Shown piece by piece: positions 1-4,966 of a DNA stretch of 5,074 nt. The stretch comes from Acidobacteriota bacterium (GTDB lineage: Bacteria; Acidobacteriota; Terriglobia; Bryobacterales; Bryobacteraceae). The translations under genes and the position numbers were made by a program. The notes beneath the pieces were generated by a model that ran no database searches, was not told the DNA's origin, and worked only from the letters and a program-made list of their open reading frames with translations. The DNA is taken from assembly GCA_947505565.1 (NCBI GenBank), contig CANNLB010000304.1, positions 1 through 5,074 on the forward strand, read 5' to 3'. How positions within the stretch are numbered: position 1 is the stretch's first letter; every line of letters starts with the position of its first letter.

Positions 1-1
1 G

Positions 2-217
2 GCCAACGACAGCGACTACGGGCTGACCGGGGCGGTGTATTGCTTGGTGCCGGAGCATTTGGAGCGCGCGAAAGCGGAGATCAATGTGGGCAACCTGTAC
101 TTGAATCGAAAGTGTGCCAGCGCCATGGTGGTGGCGCATCCCTTTGGTGGGTTCAACCTTTCCGGGACCGATTCGAAGGCCGGTGGACCGGACTACCTGC
201 TGCAATTGTGCAAGTAA
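2..217 (+). CDS. pruA: L-glutamate gamma-semialdehyde (delta-1-pyrroline-5-carboxylate) dehydrogenase, C-terminal fragment
   Basis: This is the last 71 codons of an aldehyde dehydrogenase superfamily protein, cut by the left window edge and ending in TAA at 215-217. The enzyme oxidises glutamate-gamma-semialdehyde to glutamate with NAD+, the second step of proline catabolism, in the cytoplasm. The fragment shows the family's C-terminal signature: GNLYLNR, then [20 protein letters not shown]. The [13 protein letters not shown] ending separates P5C dehydrogenases of the RocA/PruA (Bacillus-like) type from other aldehyde dehydrogenases. The reading frame is open from the first complete codon at base 2. 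The active-site Cys and Glu lie upstream of the window and cannot be checked, nor can fusion to a PutA proline dehydrogenase domain. I see no obvious terminator directly after the stop. The family call is firm; intactness is unknown. Confidence 0.93.
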   Translation, partial: ANDSDYGLTGAVYCLVPEHLERAKAEINVGNLYLNRKCASAMVVAHPFGGFNLSGTDSKAGGPDYLLQLCK

Positions 218-244
218 AATCGATTGCGACCAAGGCGCCATGAA

Positions 245-259
245 GCGGTTGGCGATAGG
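245..259 (+). repeat. 15-base direct repeat, copy 1
   Basis: The sequence GCGGTTGGCGATAGG is repeated exactly at 547-561 in the same orientation. A 15-base exact match inside a 344-base spacer is very unlikely by chance. This copy lies 27 bases after the P5C dehydrogenase stop codon. The two copies bracket a 287-base core at 260-546. Confidence 0.85.
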
Positions 260-504
260 ACTGATTGGGGTGGCGCGGTGGGCGAATGAGCCGTGCGAAC
301 GGCACGATCAGGCGGAGTTGAACAAAGGCGCATCGATGGCTCGGTTTCGGATTCCGGGTAAGCAAAGCCGGCCGGTTTATTCGACGGGCGGGGCAGTGGG
401 GGCGCAGAAGGTAACCAAGGTACTTTGGGGCAGAGGCTTCGCCATCCAGCCGAATGGGAACACCACGGGAGCGGGCTCGTTTGCTTGCTCGAGTCTGACC
501 CAAA

Positions 505-528
505 GGCCGTAGGGGTGTTCCTGCGGCC
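505..528 (-). terminator. Hairpin downstream of rfbB, possible intrinsic terminator of the rfb operon
   Basis: GGCCGTAGG (505-513) and CCTGCGGCC (520-528) form a 9-position stem with a 6-base loop. It begins 33 bases past the rfbB stop in the direction of rfb transcription. On the - strand it is followed only by TTTGGG, so the U-tract is poor. One stem position is a C-A mismatch on the - strand but a G-U wobble on the + strand, so the + strand RNA folds slightly better. It could be a weak terminator, a Rho-related or mRNA-stabilising end, or part of the unexplained element around it. Confidence 0.35.
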
Positions 529-546
529 GGTGGAGAAATCAGCGCC

Positions 547-561
547 GCGGTTGGCGATAGG
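547..561 (+). repeat. 15-base direct repeat, copy 2
   Basis: This is the second exact copy of GCGGTTGGCGATAGG. It abuts the rfbB stop codon (read on the - strand, at 564-562), so it is the first sequence transcribed after that gene ends. Possible origins are a target-site duplication, a recombination scar or a local duplication. The sequence alone does not decide. Confidence 0.85.
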
Positions 562-1572
562 CTAACGGTTCTCGTAGTTTTGGTCGTAATAGTCGCGGTA
601 GGCGCCGGTGCGGACGCGTTCGATCCAACGGGTATTCGAGCGGTACCAATCGATGGTGGCGGCGAGTCCGGCTTCGAACTCCATCTGCGGAGCCCAGCCG
701 GTCTCCCGGGTCAGCTTATCGCTCGCGAGCGCGTAGCGACGGTCGTGGCCCGGTCGATCCGTGACGTAGCGGATCGACGACTCGTCCAGACCCGTCGCGG
801 CGATGATGCGTCGGACGACTTCCAGGTTCGGTAACGCCCGGCTGCCGCCGATGTTGTAGACCTCGCCGGCCCGGCCTTTCTCGAGCACGGCCAGAATGGC
901 CCGGCAGTGATCATCGACATAGAGCCAGTCGCGAATCTGCTGGCCATCGCCGTAGACCGGTAGCGTTTTGCCTTCCAGGGCGTTAGCGATCATGAGAGGA
1001 ATCAGCTTTTCGGGGAATTGGTAGGGGCCGTAGTTGTTGGAGGCCCGGGTGACCATCACCGGCATTTTGTAGGTGGTCCAGTAGGACAAGGCCAACAGGT
1101 CGGAGCCTGCTTTCGATGCCGAATAGGGGCTGCTGGCGATGAGCGGGTAGTTTTCGTCGGCTTCATGCGGCTCGGGAATGGAACCATAGACTTCGTCAGT
1201 GGAGACGTGCAGAAACCGCTTCACGCCGACACGGCGGGCCGCTTCGAGAAGCGTGAAGGTACCGAAAATATTGGTCTGCACGACCGGCTCCGGGGAAAGG
1301 ATGCTGCGGTCGACGTGGCTTTCGGCGGCGAAGTGGATGATGGCGTCGGGTTGAATATCGTCCACCATCGCGTTCACGGCGATGGCGTTGGCGATGTCGG
1401 CCTGAACGAATTGGTAGCGGGGATCGCTCGAGACCGGGGCGAGATTGTCCAGGTTGCCGGCGTAGGTCAGCTTGTCGAGCACGGCGATTGCGTAAGGGCC
1501 GGGCGTCGAGAGGAGAAGGCGAACGAATGCGGACCCGATGAAGCCGGCCCCTCCGGTAACGAGTAGTTTCAC
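562..1572 (-). CDS. rfbB: dTDP-glucose 4,6-dehydratase
   Basis: A complete 336-residue extended short-chain dehydrogenase that converts dTDP-glucose to dTDP-4-keto-6-deoxyglucose using bound NAD+, in the cytoplasm. The Rossmann glycine motif GGAGFIG is at residues 7-13. AAESHVDRS (82-90) is the family's substrate/cofactor loop. STDEVYG (124-130) supplies the catalytic Thr, Asp126 and Glu127. Tyr150 and Lys154 form the YxxxK pair, and SNNYGPYQFPEKLIP (178-192) and RPGHDRRYA (273-281) are classic RmlB signatures. All expected catalytic residues are present and the length is normal. The start is GTG, overlapping the TGA of the upstream epimerase gene as GTGA, which suggests translational coupling. 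A GGGAG lies 11 bases upstream. It is the last gene of the rfbA-rfbC-rfbB operon and stops with TAG. Confidence 0.96.
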   Translation of the reverse strand: MKLLVTGGAGFIGSAFVRLLLSTPGPYAIAVLDKLTYAGNLDNLAPVSSDPRYQFVQADIANAIAVNAMVDDIQPDAIIHFAAESHVDRSILSPEPVVQTNIFGTFTLLEAARRVGVKRFLHVSTDEVYGSIPEPHEADENYPLIASSPYSASKAGSDLLALSYWTTYKMPVMVTRASNNYGPYQFPEKLIPLMIANALEGKTLPVYGDGQQIRDWLYVDDHCRAILAVLEKGRAGEVYNIGGSRALPNLEVVRRIIAATGLDESSIRYVTDRPGHDRRYALASDKLTRETGWAPQMEFEAGLAATIDWYRSNTRWIERVRTGAYRDYYDQNYENR

Positions 1573-2081
1573 TTGTATTGAAGCTCCCAGTCGTAGTTTA
1601 TGGCGGCGTCGTGGTGGGGGATCCGACCCTCGTCGGAGGGGTCGTAAATACGGTTGGTGAGATAAACGAGCACGCCGGGATCACCGCCGATGACCTTGTA
1701 GCCATGGCCGACGCCGGGCGGGATGATGATCTGCCACGGCCGCAAAACGCCGACGTATAGGGTATTGCGCAGGCCATAAGTGGGCGAGCCTTCGCGTAGA
1801 TCCACGAGCGCTACCTGGAACATGCCGGCGGCCACGAGCCAGCAGTCGGTCTGGTGCTTGTGGATGTGGAAGGCCTTGATGGTACCCGGATAGCTAAGTG
1901 CGGTGGACACCTGGGTGGTCGCCGCCGGGAACTCCGCGACGGGTCCCTGGCCGAGGCGGGCGACTTCGAGGAAGTAGCCGCGGTCGTCGGGCCAAAGCGG
2001 CACAGGGAACACTTTTACGCCCGGGATCAGCTTGTCGCTGTCGGGCTTCAGAATGACTTGACCGATGCCCTTATCGTTCAC
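1569..2081 (-). CDS. rfbC: dTDP-4-dehydrorhamnose 3,5-epimerase family protein (RfbC-like, variant motif)
   Basis: A 170-residue cupin-fold sugar epimerase, second gene of the rfb operon. By context it epimerises dTDP-4-keto-6-deoxyglucose at C3 and/or C5, towards dTDP-4-keto-L-rhamnose. Family features are DDRGYFLEV (32-40), a histidine-rich strand AFHIHKHQTDCW (70-81), VDLREGSPTYG (93-103), IIPPGVGHGYKV (119-130) and HHDAAINYDW (156-165) near the C-terminus. His72 aligns with the catalytic His, and Asp158 with its conserved Asp partner. The usual RGLH around that His is KAFH here, and the late W-N-D motif is HHD. This resembles a shorter, divergent branch of the family often annotated the same way. 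The start is GTG, overlapping the rfbA TGA, with GGCGGAG just upstream. The family call is strong; whether it is a true 3,5-epimerase or a 3- or 5-epimerase is unproven. Confidence 0.87.
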   Translation of the reverse strand: MNDKGIGQVILKPDSDKLIPGVKVFPVPLWPDDRGYFLEVARLGQGPVAEFPAATTQVSTALSYPGTIKAFHIHKHQTDCWLVAAGMFQVALVDLREGSPTYGLRNTLYVGVLRPWQIIIPPGVGHGYKVIGGDPGVLVYLTNRIYDPSDEGRIPHHDAAINYDWELQYK

Positions 2082-2812
2082 CGCTCCGCCTTCTTGGCGA
2101 TGGTCTCGGCGACGAGATTATTAGCGCGAAGCAGGCTTTCGAAGGTGCCGGCGTCGGTCCACCAGCCATCGAGATAGGAGAACGTCATCGCGCCATCGGC
2201 GATGTAAGAGTTGTTCACGTCGGTGATTTCCAACTCGCCGCGGGCGGAGCGCTCGAGACCCTTTACCTTTTCAAAAACGTGTTCGTCGTAGAGATGGAAG
2301 CCGGTGACGGCCAAATTCGACTTCGGTGCTTGCGGCTTTTCTTCGATGCCGACAATCTTGTTGTCGACGATTTCGGCAACACCAAAACGTTCGGCGTCTT
2401 CCACTTCTTTGAGCAGAATTTTCGCGCCGCCGGGCTGGGTCATGAACTCCTGCACGGCTTCGCGGATGGAGCCTTCGATGATGTTGTCCCCTAGGATGAC
2501 GCAGATCCGTTCGCCGTCGGCGAAATGCTCGGCGAGCGAGAGCGCTTCGGCGATGCCGCCTTCGCCCTCCTGATAAGTAAAGTCGAGGTGGGTTAAGCCG
2601 AACTCCCTGCCGTTGGCCAGAAGCCGAAGGAAGTCGCCGGCGTTGCGGCCGCCGGTGACGATCAGGATGTCTCGAATGCCCGCATCCACCAGCGTCTGGA
2701 TGGGGTAGTAGATCATCGGCTTGTCGTAGATCGGCAGCAGATGCTTATTCGTGATCTTTGTGAGCGGAAAAAGCCGACTTCCCGTGCCGCCAGCCAGTAC
2801 AACACCTTTCAT
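2078..2812 (-). CDS. rfbA: Glucose-1-phosphate thymidylyltransferase (short form)
   Basis: A 244-residue nucleotidyltransferase that joins glucose-1-phosphate and dTTP into dTDP-glucose, the entry step of dTDP-deoxysugar synthesis. It has the nucleotide-binding GGTGSRL (8-14), NKHLLPIYDKPMIYYP (22-37) with Lys23, the GDN metal site (Asp109), GIEEKP (155-160), GELEITDVN (192-200) and WTDAGT (218-223) with the second metal Asp220. The common RmlA has about 290 residues; this one lacks the C-terminal helical extension. Short homologues with NKHLLP are a known variant. I chose ATG at 2812 because GGAAGGG (2825-2819 on this strand) lies 6 bases upstream and the family begins MKGVVLAGG. An in-frame TTG at 2827 overlaps that ribosome-binding site and is unlikely to be used. 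It is the first gene of the operon, divergent from the cupin gene. Confidence 0.94.
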   Translation of the reverse strand: MKGVVLAGGTGSRLFPLTKITNKHLLPIYDKPMIYYPIQTLVDAGIRDILIVTGGRNAGDFLRLLANGREFGLTHLDFTYQEGEGGIAEALSLAEHFADGERICVILGDNIIEGSIREAVQEFMTQPGGAKILLKEVEDAERFGVAEIVDNKIVGIEEKPQAPKSNLAVTGFHLYDEHVFEKVKGLERSARGELEITDVNNSYIADGAMTFSYLDGWWTDAGTFESLLRANNLVAETIAKKAER

Positions 2813-2818
2813 TGAAAA

Positions 2819-2825
2819 CCCTTCC
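2819..2825 (-). promoter_or_regulatory. Ribosome-binding site of rfbA
   Basis: On the - strand this reads GGAAGGG, 6 bases before the ATG at 2812. It fixes the start of rfbA at that ATG and rules against the TTG five codons upstream, which would lie inside the site itself. Confidence 0.8.
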
Positions 2826-2849
2826 AATCGGCTTATTTACAACTACTGA

Positions 2850-2855
2850 TAGAAT
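2850..2855 (+). promoter_or_regulatory. Possible -10 element of the cupin gene
   Basis: TAGAAT matches TATAAT at five of six positions and lies 14 bases before the cupin ATG, inside the 57-base divergent spacer. No good -35 box is visible at the usual 16-18 base distance. If it is used, transcription would start near 2861-2863 and leave a leader of only about 7-9 bases. Confidence 0.35.
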
Positions 2856-2869
2856 ACACCCTCTACCCC

Positions 2870-3220
2870 ATGAAGCTCCATCGTTGGAATAGCATCCCTC
2901 TTGAACAGCTCAGTTCGGCGCTGGCGCGCCGCGCCATTCACACGGACCGGATCACGATTGCGCGGCTCGAAATGGAGCAAGGCGCGGTCGTGCCGGACCA
3001 CCACCACGAGAACGAACAGGTGACCATGTTAATGGAAGGCAGGCTGCAGTTCATCACCGCCGATGAAGACATTACGATCGAAGCCGGGGAAGCGTTGCAG
3101 ATTCCTTCCAACGTCGTCCATCGCGTAATTGCGCTCGAGAAATCGTGGGTTTTCGACCTGTTTGCACCCGTCCGGGCGGATTGGGTCCGGGGCGACGACG
3201 CTTACTTGCGCAAGGGCTGA
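2870..3220 (+). CDS. Small single-domain cupin protein
   Basis: A 116-residue cupin_2-type beta-barrel, probably cytoplasmic (no signal peptide or membrane segment). Cupin motif 1 is G38...HHH(44-46)ENEQVTMLMEG57, giving probable metal ligands His44, His46 and Gln50 in the HxHxxEQ form. Motif 2 is G73-EALQI-P79-SNVV-H84, with His84 as fourth ligand. The tail DLFAPVRADWVRGDDAYLRKG (from residue 96) resembles the SPPREDW...GDDAYL ending of many small cupins annotated only by fold. The substrate is unknown: sugar-acid, oxygenase-like and sensor functions are all possible. The start is the only sensible ATG, yet the bases before it (CTCTACCCC) contain no Shine-Dalgarno match, so initiation may be near-leaderless. 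It is divergent from rfbA and its last 19 bases overlap the 3' end of the next gene on the opposite strand. Confidence 0.88.
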   Translation: MKLHRWNSIPLEQLSSALARRAIHTDRITIARLEMEQGAVVPDHHHENEQVTMLMEGRLQFITADEDITIEAGEALQIPSNVVHRVIALEKSWVFDLFAPVRADWVRGDDAYLRKG

Positions 3221-4119
3221 AGGAGCCAGCGCACTACGCGGTTGGGGCCGACGACGATCCCGTAGGGTAGGATGGCGACGACGGGATAGCCGGTAGCCCA
3301 ACGGCGACCTGAGGGCCACTCGGCCACGCCGGTCGCGTCGCCTATCCAGAGCGCCTCACCAAGGGGAGCGATCACCTTCGGCTGGCGGAATTCGCCGGAG
3401 GCGGCTTCGGGCCAAAGCTGGCGGACGTCGGCGGGCGGAGAGAATCGGCGTAGCGGAGAAGCGTTGTTTTCGCGCTGCAGGGCGATCAGTTCGCCCTGCC
3501 ACGGAGCGAGCACAAAGTTGGCGTCGGCCGAGTCGGCGTGCAGTACGTTGATGGCGAAGATGTGCCACGGCAGGTCAAACTGCTCCGGGCTGCGGACCCA
3601 ATAGTTGCCGCAGAAGATATCGGGCCGTCCGTCGCGATCAACGTCGAAGACGGCCAGCCCGCCTTGGCGGGAGGCGGTGTAGATCGAGTAGAGCTCTTGC
3701 ATCTGCCAGCGGCCGTCGCCGAGCCAGTAAAACCGAACTTGCGTGAAGCGGTGGACCATGAGAAAGCCGGAGCGGCCGAAGAGCGTAGTCGGCACGCAGT
3801 CGTGGAGTTCGACGCCGGTGTCGATGGTGACCGGCTTGTAGCCGGGAGCGGGAAGGTGGACCAGTCGGCCGAGCGTACCCGTGGCGGGGCGTTCGGCCAG
3901 GATCAGGTCAGCCGTGCCGAAGACGCAGCCGCCATCGTCGTAGCCGTGGGGGGCTTGGGCCACTTGGCGGTACTTGGACTTGCGCCATTGCAGCACGCGT
4001 CGACCCCACGTGAATTGTCCCGCGCCGCCCGTCAGGTTCTCGTTCGGCAGGTCTCGTTGCCACAGGAGATCCTGCGCTGACAACGCGACGACCCAAAGAG
4101 TAAGAAAAATCACGCGCAC
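3202..4119 (-). CDS. Secreted FG-GAP/VCBS-repeat-type protein of unknown function
   Basis: A 305-residue protein with a short signal peptide: Arg2, a hydrophobic stretch at residues 3-13, and probable cleavage after LSA at 15. It is likely exported to the periplasm or cell surface. The clearest motif is FDVDRDGRPDIF (158-169), the calcium-binding DxDxDGxxD loop of FG-GAP/VCBS beta-propeller blades. A degenerate version, GYDDGGCVFGTADLI (59-73), suggests another blade, and WIGDATGVAEW (258-268) may be a third. With one canonical motif it is probably an incomplete or divergent propeller. Start: GTG at 4119; a second GTG two codons later is possible. No Shine-Dalgarno is visible, but TAGAAT lies at 4132-4127. 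It stops with TAA at 3204-3202 inside the cupin gene's last codons. I cannot name a function. Confidence 0.8.
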   Translation of the reverse strand: MRVIFLTLWVVALSAQDLLWQRDLPNENLTGGAGQFTWGRRVLQWRKSKYRQVAQAPHGYDDGGCVFGTADLILAERPATGTLGRLVHLPAPGYKPVTIDTGVELHDCVPTTLFGRSGFLMVHRFTQVRFYWLGDGRWQMQELYSIYTASRQGGLAVFDVDRDGRPDIFCGNYWVRSPEQFDLPWHIFAINVLHADSADANFVLAPWQGELIALQRENNASPLRRFSPPADVRQLWPEAASGEFRQPKVIAPLGEALWIGDATGVAEWPSGRRWATGYPVVAILPYGIVVGPNRVVRWLLQPLRK

Positions 4120-4126
4120 GCTTTGT

Positions 4127-4132
4127 TATTCT
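4127..4132 (-). promoter_or_regulatory. Possible -10 element of the FG-GAP-type gene
   Basis: On the - strand this reads TAGAAT, ending 7 bases before the GTG at 4119. That spacing would put the transcription start at or next to the start codon (leaderless mRNA), consistent with the absence of a Shine-Dalgarno sequence. No -35 match is seen at the expected distance. Confidence 0.3.
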
Positions 4133-4140
4133 AAGGGAGA
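4133..4140 (+). promoter_or_regulatory. Ribosome-binding site of the SirB1-type gene, inside a small inverted repeat
   Basis: AAGGGAGA is a strong Shine-Dalgarno sequence; its GGGAG core ends 7 bases before the ATG at 4147. AGGGA (4134-4138) and TCCCT (4142-4146) are perfectly complementary with a 3-base loop, so the site can fold on itself right up to the start codon. Confidence 0.7.
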
Positions 4141-4146
4141 TTCCCT

Positions 4147-4965
4147 ATGGATGCTTTAGTTGACATCCTGACCCGTGATGATTCCGACGCACCGCTTGAA
4201 CTGGCGGCGCTCGAATTGGCCGCGATCGAATTCCCGAAGCTCGAGCCGGGTCCGTTTGTCGATATCCTCGATTCGTACGCCAACGAGATCGAAGCGCGGA
4301 TGCGGATGGGGTACGACGGCGTCGAACGGCTTCAGGTGTTGCACGAGTTTCTCTTCCGCGAACAGGGCTTTACTGGCAACGAGCAGGACTATTACAACGC
4401 CCGGAACAGCTGCCTGAACGAAGTGATTGCCTCGCGGACGGGCATTCCGATTTCGCTCTGCGTCGTTTATATGGCGGTGGCCGACCGACTGGAAATGCCG
4501 GTGTTCGGCATCGGCATGCCGGGCCATTTTCTGTGCAGTTACGAAGACGATGGCTTCAAAACCTTCATCGACGTTTTTCACCAAGGGACGTTGATGACCG
4601 GCGAGGAGTGTCTCGATTTAGCGCGGACGCTGACCGGTATGGATCTATCGGCGATGCCGCAGCTTTTACAACCCGTTACTTCCCGACAAATCATCATTCG
4701 GATGCTAAATAATTTACGCAGCATCTACCTGCGGGGCAAGCAGTTTCCGAAGGCGTCGCAGGTGCTCGATTTGCTGTTGCAAGCGAGCCCATCCGACGCC
4801 GATAGTTACATCCTCCGCGGCGCTGTAAACGTGGAGTTGAAAAAGTTTCAAGCCGCTCGCTCCGACTTCGAACGGTATTTAGCGTTGATGCCGGAGGCGC
4901 GCGACCGGGAACGGGTGGTGGCGCAAATCGCGATCATCGACCGGTACCTGTCGCGGCGCGGGTAG
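4147..4965 (+). CDS. SirB1-family transglutaminase-like protein with C-terminal TPR
   Basis: A 272-residue probably cytoplasmic protein of the SirB1/transglutaminase-core-2 family. Residues about 35-180 carry the family pattern: FTGNEQDYYNARNSCLNEVI (75-94), RTGIPISLCVVYMAVADRL (97-115), PVFGIGMPGHFL (118-129) and FIDVF (140-144). His127 and Asp142 occupy the positions of the transglutaminase His and Asp. Cys89 in NSCL is a possible nucleophile, but many family members have Tyr or Phe there, so activity is uncertain. Residues about 182-250 form helical TPR-like repeats (YLRGKQFPKASQVLDLLLQA; YILRGAVNVELKKFQAARSD). The biochemical role of the family is unsettled; the SirB name comes from an old invasion-regulation study. 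The start is fixed by AAGGGAGA upstream. It is divergent from the FG-GAP gene by 27 bases and is followed one base later by the permease start. Confidence 0.9.
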   Translation: MDALVDILTRDDSDAPLELAALELAAIEFPKLEPGPFVDILDSYANEIEARMRMGYDGVERLQVLHEFLFREQGFTGNEQDYYNARNSCLNEVIASRTGIPISLCVVYMAVADRLEMPVFGIGMPGHFLCSYEDDGFKTFIDVFHQGTLMTGEECLDLARTLTGMDLSAMPQLLQPVTSRQIIIRMLNNLRSIYLRGKQFPKASQVLDLLLQASPSDADSYILRGAVNVELKKFQAARSDFERYLALMPEARDRERVVAQIAIIDRYLSRRG

Positions 4966-4966
4966 G

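Larger units (their letters stand above)
218..561. other. 344-base interval without a supported gene, bounded in part by a 15-base direct repeat
   Basis: This spacer lies between the stop codons of the P5C dehydrogenase (+) and rfbB (-), which converge on it. It holds an exact direct repeat at 245-259 and 547-561, and a small hairpin at 290-303 (GCCGT, loop GCGA, ACGGC). It also has a CCGGCCGG palindrome at 368-375, an imperfect inverted repeat CCAAGG-TA-CTTTGG at 415-428, and a larger hairpin at 505-528. Reading frames stay open on both strands. The + frame from an ATG at 240 would give 90 residues, and a frame on the - strand covers 153-503. Neither has a convincing ribosome-binding site, a recognisable domain or a plausible composition, and the - frame runs into the aldehyde dehydrogenase gene. 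It could be decayed sequence, a small non-autonomous element, or an untranslated RNA. I do not recognise it. Confidence 0.6.

Noticed and set aside
285..310. Possible group II intron domain V (GAGCCGT start and a GCGA loop)
   Set aside because: The stem is only five base pairs, and the AAAGT-like internal bulge and distal helix of domain V are missing. The match is limited to a few bases.
336..362. T-arm-like sequence (GGTTTCGGATTCC) suggesting a tRNA
   Set aside because: The loop is out of register with GGTTCRANYCC, and no acceptor, D or anticodon arms can be placed around it.
153..503. 116-codon open frame on the - strand, rich in Arg and Pro
   Set aside because: It is antisense to the end of the P5C dehydrogenase gene, has no ribosome-binding site or domain, and has the Arg/Pro bias of a high-GC chance frame.
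240..512. 90-codon open frame on the + strand starting MKRLAIGLIG
   Set aside because: It has no recognisable domain, a weak upstream purine run, and spans the 15-base repeat and part of the hairpin. Its residue composition looks like translated spacer.
1018..1566. 182-codon open frame on the + strand
   Set aside because: It lies wholly antisense to the well-supported rfbB gene and has the Gly/Val/Asp-rich composition of a complementary-strand shadow.
2813..2827. Alternative TTG start adding five residues to RfbA
   Set aside because: The TTG overlaps the GGAAGGG ribosome-binding site of the ATG at 2812, and family proteins begin at MKGVVLAGG.
3538..4080. 180-codon open frame on the + strand
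   Set aside because: It is antisense to the FG-GAP-type gene, which has a signal peptide and a calcium-loop motif; the + frame has neither a domain nor a ribosome-binding site.
4922..4966. Upstream extension of the ADOP permease frame inside the SirB1-type gene
   Set aside because: The frame is open, but the residues (Trp/Ser/Gly/Arg-rich) do not resemble the usual permease N-terminus and no start codon with a ribosome-binding site was found there.
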